Positions 17,879 to 27,151 of a stretch of 64,000 nt of DNA are shown here, piece after piece. Position 1 is the first letter of the stretch; every line of letters begins with the position of its first letter. The DNA comes from CBDCWQ01 sp965223435. GTDB lineage: Bacteria > Myxococcota > Kuafuiibacteriia > Kuafuiibacteriales > Kuafuiibacteriaceae. The stretch spans positions 268,877-332,876 of the forward strand of contig CBDCWQ010000017.1 in the NCBI GenBank assembly GCA_965223435.1, given 5' to 3'. A model generated the notes under the pieces. The model saw nothing but the letters and a program-made list of their open reading frames with translations, did not search any database and was not told where the DNA came from. Made by a program: the position numbers and the translations under genes.

Positions 17879-18081
17879 TACCCCGAAGAACCGTCGAGAG
17901 GCGTTTTGCGGTAGTAGGGCTTTGAAAGCATTGCTTCTTGGCCGTTCTCGCCCAACCTATGATGGGGGTAATCCTGAGGGGCTTTGAGGTTTCCGGCGGT
18001 AGACCATCTCTGTTATTCGGCTGTTCCAACCGAAAGTCACGTGCGCTGAAACCGCCCAGGAACAGGCGCGTAGGAGGAACA

Positions 18082-19284
18082 ATGCCGAATCATTCCCTTG
18101 ACGCTTTTCAGCTGAGTATCGATCAGCTTCAGGACATCCGGCATGCGATGGCCGCCCGCATCGAGCGCGGCCTGGCAGCCGATGGGGAAGAGGTTCGCGC
18201 GCTCCCCGCCTTTTTGCCTCCCCCAAAAAGCGGACTCCAGGGGCAGTCTTTGGTGGTTGATCTCGGCGGCACCAACCTACGGGTGGCTTTGGTGGGGTTT
18301 TTCGAAGATGGCCCCAAGATTATTCGAGGTCCTATCAAAGAGCGGCTTAAGCTTCGAGAGCAGGGCTGCACCATGGACCGGGCGCAGTTTTTCCGCATGC
18401 AGGCCGAGTTGTCAAAACAGCTCGAGCCGCCGCCAGGGCTCCCCGTGGGCTACTGCTTCAGCTACCCCTCCGAGACCCTCCAAAACCTAGATGCGCGGCT
18501 GATTCGGTGGACTAAGGGCATCGAGATCCCAGGCGTCGAAGGCACCCTGGTCGGGACTGGCCTTCTCGACGCCCTCAAGGCCGAGGGCCTCCAGCCGAAC
18601 GGCGTGTGCGTCCTGAACGATACTGTCGCCAGCGCCCTTGCCGCCGCCACCCTCTTCCAAGCCCCAGACCCATCGAAAGTCATCGGCTTGATCGTCGGCA
18701 CCGGCACCAACATGGCCGGCTTTTTCGATCCCTCCCGCGCTCCCAAACTCAAAGCGCTCGGCCTCACCGGCCCCATGGCCGTCAATCTCGAATCCGGAAA
18801 CTTTACCCCCCCGCACCTCAATGCCGTCGACAACCTTGTGGACGCCCGCTCCGAGAGACCCGGGGGACAACGCTTCGAAAAAGCCCTCTCCGGCTACTAT
18901 CTCCCGTTCCTCTTCGAGGCTGTTTTTCCCGGCCACCCAGAGTTCAACGCCGCCCAAGGCTCAGGCGAACTCGTTCGCCTCCGCGACCACGGAAAAGACC
19001 CAAATGCCACCAAACTCGCCCGCCTCCTCCTCGAGCGTTCTTCCGATCTCGTTGCCGCCGGCCTCACCGCCGTCATGGACCTATACGGTGGCACCGGCCA
19101 AGTCGGTGTCCTCGCCGAAGGCAGCCTATTCTGGGGCGACCAAGGCTACGCCCAACGGGTCAAGACCCGCGTAGACGCCCTCACCAACGGAAACCGAAGC
19201 ATCCATATCATGCAAGTCCAAGACGCCAACCTCCTCGGCTCCGCCGGCGCCGCCCTCGCAAATTCAGCCGCCCCCCACCGGTGA
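18082..19284 (+). CDS. Eukaryote-type hexokinase family sugar kinase
   Basis: 400 residues from the ATG at 18082, which follows a strong GGAGGA site; the frame is open upstream to 17938 but without support. Motifs of the eukaryotic hexokinase family, rather than the bacterial ROK or Glk families: phosphate-1 'VVDLGGTNLRVAL' (~58-70), sugar loop 'GYCFSYPSET' (~123), catalytic Asp in 'VLNDTVASALAA' (D180), 'GLIVGTGTNMAGF' (~202) and 'MAVNLESGNF' (~232-241). In 'FEKALSGYYLPFLF' the Glu that in yeast hexokinase follows SGxYLG is absent, so sugar specificity may differ. It should phosphorylate a hexose at C6 using ATP. A stable 28-bp hairpin precedes it. Confidence 0.88.
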   Translation: MPNHSLDAFQLSIDQLQDIRHAMAARIERGLAADGEEVRALPAFLPPPKSGLQGQSLVVDLGGTNLRVALVGFFEDGPKIIRGPIKERLKLREQGCTMDRAQFFRMQAELSKQLEPPPGLPVGYCFSYPSETLQNLDARLIRWTKGIEIPGVEGTLVGTGLLDALKAEGLQPNGVCVLNDTVASALAAATLFQAPDPSKVIGLIVGTGTNMAGFFDPSRAPKLKALGLTGPMAVNLESGNFTPPHLNAVDNLVDARSERPGGQRFEKALSGYYLPFLFEAVFPGHPEFNAAQGSGELVRLRDHGKDPNATKLARLLLERSSDLVAAGLTAVMDLYGGTGQVGVLAEGSLFWGDQGYAQRVKTRVDALTNGNRSIHIMQVQDANLLGSAGAALANSAAPHR

Positions 19285-19462
19285 GCGCCGGTGATTGTGA
19301 AGTGCCAGCGTCTGTGGGTGTGAACGGCTTCCCCTCCCAAGAGGGGGGAATGACGCCGCCTTTCGTACAGAAGAGCGCGCCGGTATCCTAAAGCCGGTTC
19401 GGATTGCTCTTCTTCTTGGTGTTGCGTCTTTTACTTCTTTCGCTCTCATCGATCCGCTGCTG

Positions 19463-20884
19463 GTGGAAGACGGTTCGCTGGCACGGATCTACCTCGCTCG
19501 GGTGTTGATCATTTCGGTTCTACTCCTAATCTTTTCGGCGAGCTTTTTTCACTTCGCACAGCGGCATGTCTATTTGGTTGCGTATGTCGGATGTGTGGCG
19601 ATGGGAACGGGAGTGATTGTACTGACCCAGATGACGGGTGGTGGTTCGAGCCGCTATCACGAGGCCTTGTTTCTTCCTATATTTGGAATGGCTCTGTTCG
19701 TACCGTGGCCGGCGTTTGTTGCTGGCCTTAGTTTTTCGAGTACGGTGCTGGTGTACGACGCCGTGCTGATCTATTTCGGAACGGAGGGGCCGCTTGGAAC
19801 TTGGCTCACGAACAATTTTGTTCTTTGGGCAGGTGTTATCATTGCAACGATCGGTGTTGTTCTTCTCAGACGCGTTCGTCGCAATGAATTTGAGGGTCGA
19901 CATCGCCTCAGTACAGCACTCGAGCAGATCCGAGGTTTGGATCGGCTGAAAACGCAGTTCTTTGCGAATATATCTCACGAGCTGCGGATGCCTCTGACGT
20001 TGTCCATTGGGCCCGTTCAGAGCTTGCTTGAACGGGGGCGGGGTGAGCGCTGGGAGGAGCAGCTGGGGATGGTGAGGCGCAACTTGCAGCGCTTGCTTTG
20101 TTTGATGAACGATCTGCTGGATTTCTCCAAGATCGAGGCCGGTAAGCTTCGTTCGGTGTTTGTTCGAACGAATGTTGCCGAGCGGGTTGCTTTTTTGGTG
20201 AGTACCGCAGACGCGGCGACCGAGGTCCGTGGTATCAAGCTTCGGTCACAATTCCCCAATGAGCCGTTGTGGGCCTACATCGACAGAGATAAGTCTGACA
20301 AAATATTCATGAACCTCCTGTCCAATGCGTTCAAATTTACGCCTTCAGGCGGGAACATCTTTGTTCAGCTCGGTACCGAAAATGAGTCGCTCAAGCTCAG
20401 CTTGCAAGACACAGGGATTGGAATACCTCAAGACAAACAAGACACAATTTTTGACCGTTTTTCTCAAGTTGATGCGTCGACTACACGGCGGTACGCGGGG
20501 ACCGGGATCGGTCTTGCGATGGTCAAAGAATACGCCGCGCTTCATGGGGGACAGGTTCGATGCAAGAGCGTCGAGGGAGAGGGCTCTGAGTTTATTGTCA
20601 CCATTCCTTTGGGACGAAGTCATCTTGATACGGCGGCGATCGCGGAACGGACGGTCGTGCAAGATGAGGCACCACGTATTCCTATGACGGAAGACATCGA
20701 GGAAGAGGAACCCGAGCAACCGGCGTGGGGTGAGGGGCGGTCGGGTTCGCAAGCGTACGAAGACATAAGTGTCGAGGGTACTCGGCGTCTCGAGGCGGTG
20801 ATGAACGAGTTGGACGATACCCCTCAGGTTCTGGTGGTCGACGACAGTCGGGATATGCGGGTGAACCTATGGAGCTTGAGTTAA
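19463..20884 (+). CDS. Membrane histidine kinase ending in a truncated receiver
   Basis: 473 residues from GTG 19463. Several membrane helices (~10-140), HisKA with 'FFANISHELRMPLTLSIGPV', and HATPase with N-box 'NLLSNAFKFTPSGG', G1 'DTGIGIP' and 'YAGTGIGLAMVKEYAALHGG' are intact. The last residues begin a receiver (VLVVDDSRDMR) and then stop. Upstream, the same frame is open to 19301 and encodes a plausible first membrane helix (IALLLGVASFTSFALID), but it has no ATG/GTG/TTG; an ATG at 19350 sits one frame off. So both ends look damaged. It overlaps the phosphatase gene by 16 bp; see findings. Confidence 0.82.
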   Translation: MEDGSLARIYLARVLIISVLLLIFSASFFHFAQRHVYLVAYVGCVAMGTGVIVLTQMTGGGSSRYHEALFLPIFGMALFVPWPAFVAGLSFSSTVLVYDAVLIYFGTEGPLGTWLTNNFVLWAGVIIATIGVVLLRRVRRNEFEGRHRLSTALEQIRGLDRLKTQFFANISHELRMPLTLSIGPVQSLLERGRGERWEEQLGMVRRNLQRLLCLMNDLLDFSKIEAGKLRSVFVRTNVAERVAFLVSTADAATEVRGIKLRSQFPNEPLWAYIDRDKSDKIFMNLLSNAFKFTPSGGNIFVQLGTENESLKLSLQDTGIGIPQDKQDTIFDRFSQVDASTTRRYAGTGIGLAMVKEYAALHGGQVRCKSVEGEGSEFIVTIPLGRSHLDTAAIAERTVVQDEAPRIPMTEDIEEEEPEQPAWGEGRSGSQAYEDISVEGTRRLEAVMNELDDTPQVLVVDDSRDMRVNLWSLS

Positions 20885-22077
20885 AGGTGAGAAACATGGT
20901 GGAAAAGCGTCGTCAGAGTCTTGCGATATGCCGGGCCTATAAAGAGCTTGACGACGATGTTCGTTGTGTCGGCAACTTTCAAAGAACACTGCTCCCAACC
21001 TTGCCTTCGCTCGATTGGCTCGAAGTTGCCAGCTACTATAGGCCGATGGACGGTGTGGCCGGTGGTGATATCTACGATTTCTTTCTAAGAAGCCCGGATC
21101 AGCTCCGCGTGCTCGTGATCGATGTCAGTGGACATGGCGTTCAAGGGGCCATTCGCACTGCCATCGTCGATCGCATATATGATGGTATTCGATCCAGCCT
21201 TGAGTCCCCACACCGTGTTTTGACCGAGCTGAACCGAATTTTTTTTGATCGGTACAGTTCTGGGGACTTGGGTGGAAGCACCGTAAGTTGTACTGCGCTC
21301 TGCGCCGACATCGCGCCGAGGGTTGGGGGAGGGCTCTTTGTGACGATTTCTGGAGCCAGCCAGGAGCGCCCGGTTTATACCCGGCAAGGGCGGATTGAAC
21401 AAATTGACACCGTGGGTTTTGCGCTCGGATGCATGGAAGACGTAGGGTACCAAGATACAGAGTTGACGCTCGACCATGGCGAACGTTTGTATCTTTTTAC
21501 GGACGGCATCATGGAACAACAAAACGAAGATGGCGAGATGTTCGCAGCGCGGGGTTTCGAATCGGCAGTGCTAAGTGCGGCAAAAAAGAGCCATGTCCAG
21601 GTTGCGCTCGACACTCTGGTCTGTAACTGGAACTCTTTCCGGGGCGATCGCCGCATAGGTGACCTGATGGCGAACCAATATTCCCGATTTGGGCTGATTC
21701 TGGACATCAAAAGCGACAAGACCTCTCGGATTTTCTCCTACCGCGGAAACAGCAAATGGATGCCTGAGCGCGATGAAGAAAAGGTGCTCTCTTCTCTGGT
21801 TCTTCAGGAAATCGAGTCCCTCACCTCTGAGTTTATCGTAGAAATTCACATCGAGGACCTGCGGCTCATGAATTCGAGCACTCTGAAGTTCCTTCTCGCC
21901 GCGATCGGCAAAACGGTGAGAACCGGTTGTCACGTCAAACTCATGTATGATCCCAACGTTCGGCCCCACGGCACGGTGGTCGACAGCGTGAAAGCCGTTT
22001 TTTCAGCTGCCGGCGGTGAGCGCGTCGAGATTGTGCCCACGCCCGGCCAGAAACTCGAAGGGCGGCACAATCAATAA
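20869..22077 (+). CDS. PP2C/SpoIIE-type phosphatase with C-terminal STAS-like domain
   Basis: 402 residues. The first residues (MELELKVRNMVEKRRQ) look like the last helix of a receiver, not a true N-terminus. The phosphatase core has the conserved metal-binding motifs 'VAGGDIYDFF', 'VIDVSGHGVQGA', 'GFALGC' and 'YLFTDGIMEQ'. The C-terminal ~110 residues ('EIHIEDLRLMNSSTLKFLLAA') resemble a STAS/anti-anti-sigma-like fold. Such proteins reset partner-switching cascades by dephosphorylating anti-anti-sigma factors. With the upstream kinase it probably once formed a single HK-receiver-phosphatase polypeptide. Confidence 0.82.
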   Translation: MELELKVRNMVEKRRQSLAICRAYKELDDDVRCVGNFQRTLLPTLPSLDWLEVASYYRPMDGVAGGDIYDFFLRSPDQLRVLVIDVSGHGVQGAIRTAIVDRIYDGIRSSLESPHRVLTELNRIFFDRYSSGDLGGSTVSCTALCADIAPRVGGGLFVTISGASQERPVYTRQGRIEQIDTVGFALGCMEDVGYQDTELTLDHGERLYLFTDGIMEQQNEDGEMFAARGFESAVLSAAKKSHVQVALDTLVCNWNSFRGDRRIGDLMANQYSRFGLILDIKSDKTSRIFSYRGNSKWMPERDEEKVLSSLVLQEIESLTSEFIVEIHIEDLRLMNSSTLKFLLAAIGKTVRTGCHVKLMYDPNVRPHGTVVDSVKAVFSAAGGERVEIVPTPGQKLEGRHNQ

Positions 22078-22369
22078 CTGCGTATGACGAAACACGGCTG
22101 CCCGTCTGCGAACTCGAGCACCCGGTCTCTCAAGGGGACCAGGGTCAGGTTCAAGAAGCGAACCTCCTGATCTCCAACGGGGCCGGCTGCCCCTTAGTGG
22201 CCGAACGTCACTCGACGCCTTGGCAGAGAAAGAGCCGAAGCAGGCCAAAGCGTTGTACGCAATGATAGAGATGGGGCACTGTTCGAAGGACATTCGAAGC
22301 CTCGCTTTGATATTCGTCTAACAGGCAGAGTTGAACGCGTGCACTGTTGCTTCTTCGGACTCTTCGAGT
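22078..22369. other. Gap between phosphatase and HNH gene; possible gene relic
   Basis: No complete gene. A plus-strand stretch ending at 22321 reads like a coding tail (KQAKALYAMIEMGHCSKDIR, then a few residues and a TAA). It has no start and may be the remnant of an eroded gene. Confidence 0.3.
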
Positions 22370-23824
22370 TCAGAAAAGTTCTTGTGCGGAGCCGCCGCTT
22401 GTTTCGGGCCAGTGGTGGCTCGGACATCGCCCACCCGCGTGGCGGACACAAGGTTTCGGACCATCGATGGCTCGGACATCGCCCACCCCCGTGGCGGACA
22501 CCAGGGCATCGATGATCTGGACGTAATCCACTGGTCCTCCGTCTCCTTGAGCGGTCAGCGGTCCTCCCTTCAGGGCGAAGTTCTGCTCATGGGGTCCTAC
22601 CAAAATGTCTACACGCGCCTCTTCTGGGGCTGGCATGGGGGGGGATTCCAAAATGGGCCGCCCCTCAGAGTCATAGAAGTGGAACCGGCCTTCGTGGCTC
22701 TTGATCTGAAAACCATGCTCATGGACAAAACGGTGGTGCCGAGCGCACAGCAAGATCAAGTTGTCTAGCTTGGTCTCGCCCCCGTGAGCCCAGTGCTGAA
22801 CGTGATGGGCATCGAGGAAGCGATTATGGGTACAACCCGGAAAAGTGCAGGTATTCTGGTCACGTACCTGAAGCGCTCGGCGAATGGCACTGGGCACCGT
22901 CCGCGTGCGACGGCCCACGCTCAGTACCGCGCCGTCTACGTCTTCAACCATTTCGACCACGCCTGCATCGCAAGAGAGCCGCTGGGCCGTCGGAGCCCGA
23001 ACGGCGATGGGCCCTCCATTTTCGATAAAGGCTCCATCTTCCCCGTGCCGTAGAACGCCTCTGCTTGCGTGCAGTATCACTTCATTCGGCGCCCCGCCGG
23101 ACCTCTTCTTGGCGCCGTGCTCCAGGAAACTCTCCACCGCGATCATCAATCCGTCCGCCCGGTTCCTCCGGCTGGACGGGCCAGGCGTTTCCGCGGAAAC
23201 ATCGGGTGTCTTCACGAGGGCATCATCTGTGGCGTCTTGCCCGGTAGCAACGGCGGCCAAAAGACGGGCCCCCTCCTCGGCGGGCAGTTGAATTGAAAAC
23301 CGCATCATGCCGTCCGCCGTGACCGAGTGGGAGAAAAAGCGCTGGGTCTCGGCCTCTGTCACCGAACTCGGTGCTTCACTTCGAAGGACACTCCGAAAGC
23401 GGCGGCAAATCTGCTCGAGCTGAGACGCGGTCGCGAACACGGCCATTTCCACAAGTGCGGCCTCGTTTTCGGGAGTGGCCACTCGAGTCAATGCCCGGAC
23501 CTTGGAATAGCTGAGCTGACCAGCGGCAAAGGCGCCGTCAATCATGACAAGATTCCGAAGCGCCTTGGCCACCCGAAGCTTCTCTCTTGCAGCGCCCAGC
23601 TCGAGCCCAATGCGCCAAGATAACCAATGTGCACAAGATACCGCGCCCTGAGCGTGCCATCCTCCCAAGGCGTCAAATTGCCCAATGGCATGGATCAAGC
23701 GGTGCTCCCTGAGAGCTTGGCCGGCTGCGATGGTCGCGATTTCTTCTTCCCATTCTTCTACCTTTTTTTGACGTGGTCTGCCTGGCGCATCCTGATTCAC
23801 AGGACGACTGAATAGCCTGAACAA
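22370..23824 (-). CDS. DUF222 / HNH endonuclease-domain protein
   Basis: 484 residues. The N-terminal ~330 residues are a DUF222 (13E12-repeat type) helical region ('FDALGGWHAQGAVSCAHWLSWR', 'AREKLRVAKALRNL', 'GQLSYSKVRALTRVA', 'AEEGARLLAAV'). An HNH nuclease module follows at ~345-395, with zinc cysteines and active-site histidines in 'CTFPGCTHNRFLDAHHVQHW' and 'LCARHHRFVHEHGF'. These proteins are multi-copy in Actinobacteria and some myxobacteria and are suspected selfish or mobile nucleases. The last ~60 residues after the HNH module run into a 52-bp direct repeat and look added or shifted. The AT-rich stretch 23825-23890 is a likely promoter region. Confidence 0.85.
   Translation of the reverse strand: MFRLFSRPVNQDAPGRPRQKKVEEWEEEIATIAAGQALREHRLIHAIGQFDALGGWHAQGAVSCAHWLSWRIGLELGAAREKLRVAKALRNLVMIDGAFAAGQLSYSKVRALTRVATPENEAALVEMAVFATASQLEQICRRFRSVLRSEAPSSVTEAETQRFFSHSVTADGMMRFSIQLPAEEGARLLAAVATGQDATDDALVKTPDVSAETPGPSSRRNRADGLMIAVESFLEHGAKKRSGGAPNEVILHASRGVLRHGEDGAFIENGGPIAVRAPTAQRLSCDAGVVEMVEDVDGAVLSVGRRTRTVPSAIRRALQVRDQNTCTFPGCTHNRFLDAHHVQHWAHGGETKLDNLILLCARHHRFVHEHGFQIKSHEGRFHFYDSEGRPILESPPMPAPEEARVDILVGPHEQNFALKGGPLTAQGDGGPVDYVQIIDALVSATGVGDVRAIDGPKPCVRHAGGRCPSHHWPETSGGSAQELF
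22416..22505. repeat. Direct repeat, period 52 bp, at the 3' end of the HNH gene
   Basis: Two copies starting at 22416 and 22468 share TGGCTCGGACATCGCCCACC and continue alike for about 38 bases with two or three differences. Because 52 is not a multiple of three, the copies are read in different frames within the HNH coding sequence. Confidence 0.75.
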
Positions 23825-24120
23825 ACATTCAGTTTCAATCTAAATTTCCACCTTTTGCACCCAAAACCGTTCCCTTCATACACAAATCACTGCAAGCCCG
23901 TTGCTTGCCTGATGCTCGATTCGGGGGGACGCAGCGAAACAATCTACTTCAGCGTGACGAGATCTTGAGCGCCGACAAGTAAGGAGCTTCGGGCCGTGTC
24001 GTCGAAGCGTTTCAAATCACTCATCCCTCGCCAGTGGGCCGGCCTCTCTCGCCTACGTCTTTCCTTCAAGACCTTCAGCCTGACATTTGAAGGAGTTCCC
24101 CAGGGAGGTGGCCTGAGTCC

Positions 24121-24148
24121 GTTCTTGTGTAAGCAGTGCATAGACGGG
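24121..24148. repeat. IS66 left end: 8-bp target duplication and inverted repeat
   Basis: GTTCTTGT (24121-24128) is the target duplication; the left terminal repeat follows from 24129. Matches the right end at 16 of the first 20 bases. Confidence 0.93.
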
Positions 24149-24221
24149 CCCACGACAAGCCTGATGACCGGCGCCATATTTGCCTCGCACGGCGTGACCG
24201 CCGGCAAGGAGGCAGAGAGCA

Positions 24222-24641
24222 ATGAGAAAAGAATCATCACGTTATTCGGAGGGGCCAGCTCGCCGGTCCAAGGGTCGTCCAGATGTTGAAGACTATTTGC
24301 AAGCGCTGCGAGAACAGTTCGCGGCGTTTCGGAACACGCATCGTCCCCGGACGCGAATTCCAGACGAACTTCGAAGATCGGTCGTGCAAGCGATTCGACA
24401 GGGTGCAGGCCGGACAAAGGTCCGGCGTGTTTGTAGTGTGTCATCGCAGCAGCTCGATGTGTGGGAAAAGCAAGATGAAGAAGGGGCGCTTGATTCGAAG
24501 GGCGTTCAGAACGATGCGCGTATATTCTCCTTGGACCGCAGCGACGAAATTCCGGTCGAGAAAGGAAGGACCGATCTGTTAGAGCTTCGACTCTACGGCT
24601 GGTCGGTTACGCTTCGACGGATCGACGAACGGTTCGCGTAG
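24222..24641 (+). CDS. tnpA: IS66-family accessory protein TnpA
   Basis: 139 residues; the ATG at 24222 follows AAGGAGG. First gene of the IS66 element. Basic protein with a helix-turn-helix-like segment (ELRRSVVQAIRQGAGRTKVRR...SVSSQQLDVWEKQ), as in IS66 OrfA proteins, which are thought to bind the element's DNA. The next gene starts one base after its stop. Confidence 0.82.
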   Translation: MRKESSRYSEGPARRSKGRPDVEDYLQALREQFAAFRNTHRPRTRIPDELRRSVVQAIRQGAGRTKVRRVCSVSSQQLDVWEKQDEEGALDSKGVQNDARIFSLDRSDEIPVEKGRTDLLELRLYGWSVTLRRIDERFA

Positions 24642-24642
24642 T

Positions 24643-25050
24643 ATGATTCCGGTTACGATTCGTCGCGTCTTCATGGCGCAGCACCGGGTGGACTTTCGTA
24701 AGCAGATGAACGGTCTTCTCGGTGAATCCTATCGCCTAGGCGCAGATCCATATCTTGGCGACTGCGTACTGTTTGTGAAGAAAGACCATACACAGCTTCG
24801 AGCTATCGTGGGAGACAGCGTGGGCCTGTACTTGGTGAGTCGACGTTTTGAAGGAGGTCGCCTCCGCACTCTACTGCGTTTCGCGGAGGAGCCTTCACGA
24901 ACATCAATATCGACGGCAGAGCTGTCGCTGCTTCTTGAGGGCGCGACTTTCACAGTTCACAAGCGTGCCCGCAGGTGCTTACCCAGCGAGAAGGAGCATT
25001 CGGCGTTCCAAAAAAAAGGCGTTGACACGGAGATCCCGGCACGATCTTAA
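24643..25050 (+). CDS. tnpB: IS66-family accessory protein TnpB (Orf2)
   Basis: 135 residues starting immediately after tnpA. It has the IS66 Orf2 pattern: 'VDFRKQMNGLLG' (normally DMRKGFDGLA), 'LGDCVLFVKKDHTQLRAIVGDS' (usually 'F.F.nrr...K.l.wd'), 'GLYLVSRRFEGGR' and 'TAELSLLLEG'. Required with TnpA and TnpC for transposition in studied members; the biochemical role is not settled. Not related to the TnpB nuclease of IS605. Confidence 0.88.
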   Translation: MIPVTIRRVFMAQHRVDFRKQMNGLLGESYRLGADPYLGDCVLFVKKDHTQLRAIVGDSVGLYLVSRRFEGGRLRTLLRFAEEPSRTSISTAELSLLLEGATFTVHKRARRCLPSEKEHSAFQKKGVDTEIPARS

Positions 25051-25057
25051 GCTTGCG

Positions 25058-27151
25058 ATGGAGCTTGGTGACGTCGGCAAGCTCAGTGATGCTCAGCGTA
25101 AGGTGGCTATTGAGTGGCTTGGCCGCACCGTAGAGACAGCGCCTGCGCCCCTGCAACGGTTCCTGAGTACGGTTTTGAAGGATCTGATTTCGGGTTGCGG
25201 GTCCCAGAGAAAGTATAGCCGGTATTCACGAGAGCTCGGGCGTGCGTTGGGAATCGTTCCGTCGAGTGAAAAACGTCCGAGCGGGGACCCTCTCAAGGGG
25301 GTCAAGTCGACGCCTAAGCCTGATGCGTTGAGTAAACGGGAGCGGCTTTTGCAATTGCATGACCGTGCCGAGTCGTTGGCGGAACGCCACAAAGCACTCA
25401 GGAGAAAGCACATGTCCAATGCCAAGAAACTGAAGAAAAAATTGTCTAATCTCGCTGAAGAATGGCCAAGTACGGAAATCGTGAGCGCGTTAAAATCGGG
25501 CGTACCGGTCGAGGAGATCGAGCTTTCCGATGAAGAAAAGGCTGAATCGAAGTCCGAGGCCACTGCTCTCATCGAGCACTTAGAGGTCGGCGGCGAAGAC
25601 GAGCCTGCGTTGAAATCGTCTACCGAAACGCTGATGAACACCAGCCTCGTGTCACCGAGTGTTGAACAACGCACCCTACCGGTTGAATTTCTGCCGAATG
25701 GCGATGCGGAGCGCGTAATAGACACAATCAACGAGTCCCGGGTGCGCTACGATTTCTCTGTGGCGGTCACTCGGGTCGAACTCGAGATAGAGAAGAAGAT
25801 CGTAGTTACAAAGAGCGGTGACCGTAAAGTCGTTTCTGCCTCAACGGCTGACATCGGTCCGCCGCGTTATGCCGTAACCTGGCAGGCACTGGCGACATTG
25901 GCTGTGATGATTGCCCAGTACGCAACGCCTCTCAACCGACTTGCCCGAATGCTGACGACGAATGCGAAACGGTTCACGGCTGGAGGCCTGGGTCGCATGG
26001 CCCATTATATTGCTAAGCGTTTTGTTCCGATCTATTTGGAGCTCGCCAAACAACTTGCGGACTGCGAAATTCTGGCGGGCGACGACACTTCATGCCGCGT
26101 ACTTGAGGTTTCATCGTACTTTTCGAAGCGAAAGGGCGGAAGGGGAACATCGCCTCCATGGGCAGGTTATCGCACAACAGAGGATGCCGAAAACAGTTAT
26201 GCCGAATGCATGAAAGACAGGGATAGAATTCTCGAACACAGAGCAGAGGGCGACCGAGCCGCTAAGCGCAGACCACTCACGGAGCCATCCCTTTGTGTTC
26301 TGGTCGGCCGGATGCTTGCGTTCGAATCGATGAAGCGCGACGGAAAAAATTCAAAAGAGGGACTGCATGTTACGGTCGCGACGGGTCGAACTGACCCTGA
26401 GCGCCCGGAAAGTATGATCACGTTCTACCGAACCCACTTCGGAAGTTTCGGAGACCTGCTGGCTATGCTTTTCGAAATAAGGAACCCCGATGCGCGTCAA
26501 CTCACCGTACAAGCTGACCTCAGCAGCTCGAACTTCGTTAGAGAGAAGAAATTCACCGAAAACTTCGACATCGACTATGCTGGATGCTCTGCTCATGCCA
26601 GACGCCCCTTTGCTCAATACGAAGATCACGACCCCACACACGCAGCCTATATGCTCCATCTTTTCAGGGAGCTCGCTTTGCACGAGCATTTGCTCGACCT
26701 TTACGGCCGCAATTACGATAATGTTTCCGCAGTAAGAAGCAATGATAGTCGGGAAGTCTGGGAACATATGAAGGTGCTCGCACAACAGATCGCAACCATT
26801 TGGTCCAAGGCGACACCCCTCGGGACGGCTGCAAGGTACATCATCAAGCACTTTGAAAAACTTACCGCGTATCTTCGCAACCCAAGGCTCGAGGCAACGA
26901 ACAACCTTCGAGAACGCCTCCTCCGAATCGAGAAACTGATTGAGAAAAGTTCCCTCTTTCGCAGGACGACAGAGGGACGCATTGTCCTTGATATACTACG
27001 CACTATTGTACAAACTTCGGTTGCGGCCAGAGTTCCGGTTCACGCGTACCTTGTTGATGTCATGAAAACGGATCCTGGGTTAGTTGCCAAGTATCCGGAA
27101 CGTTATACACCCCTCGCTTGGAGTTGTCGCAAACCGAAAGAAACGTCGTAG
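25058..27151 (+). CDS. tnpC: IS66-family transposase TnpC (DDE)
   Basis: 697 residues from the ATG at 25058, eight bases after tnpB; the frame is open to 24848, but that would overlap tnpB. The N-terminal third is charged and coiled, longer than in typical ~500-residue IS66 transposases. The catalytic domain shows the IS66 pattern: first Asp in 'EILAGDDTSCRV', second near 'LTVQADLSSSNF', then 'GCSAHARRPF' (normally GCWAHARR-F) and 'YLRNPRLEATNNLRERLLR' (normally the 'idNN.aER.lR' box). Cuts and joins the element's ends. Confidence 0.93.
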   Translation: MELGDVGKLSDAQRKVAIEWLGRTVETAPAPLQRFLSTVLKDLISGCGSQRKYSRYSRELGRALGIVPSSEKRPSGDPLKGVKSTPKPDALSKRERLLQLHDRAESLAERHKALRRKHMSNAKKLKKKLSNLAEEWPSTEIVSALKSGVPVEEIELSDEEKAESKSEATALIEHLEVGGEDEPALKSSTETLMNTSLVSPSVEQRTLPVEFLPNGDAERVIDTINESRVRYDFSVAVTRVELEIEKKIVVTKSGDRKVVSASTADIGPPRYAVTWQALATLAVMIAQYATPLNRLARMLTTNAKRFTAGGLGRMAHYIAKRFVPIYLELAKQLADCEILAGDDTSCRVLEVSSYFSKRKGGRGTSPPWAGYRTTEDAENSYAECMKDRDRILEHRAEGDRAAKRRPLTEPSLCVLVGRMLAFESMKRDGKNSKEGLHVTVATGRTDPERPESMITFYRTHFGSFGDLLAMLFEIRNPDARQLTVQADLSSSNFVREKKFTENFDIDYAGCSAHARRPFAQYEDHDPTHAAYMLHLFRELALHEHLLDLYGRNYDNVSAVRSNDSREVWEHMKVLAQQIATIWSKATPLGTAARYIIKHFEKLTAYLRNPRLEATNNLRERLLRIEKLIEKSSLFRRTTEGRIVLDILRTIVQTSVAARVPVHAYLVDVMKTDPGLVAKYPERYTPLAWSCRKPKETS

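Noticed and set aside
22784..23296. Plus-strand open frames opposite the HNH gene
   Set aside because: No family similarity; the minus strand has DUF222 and HNH motifs throughout.
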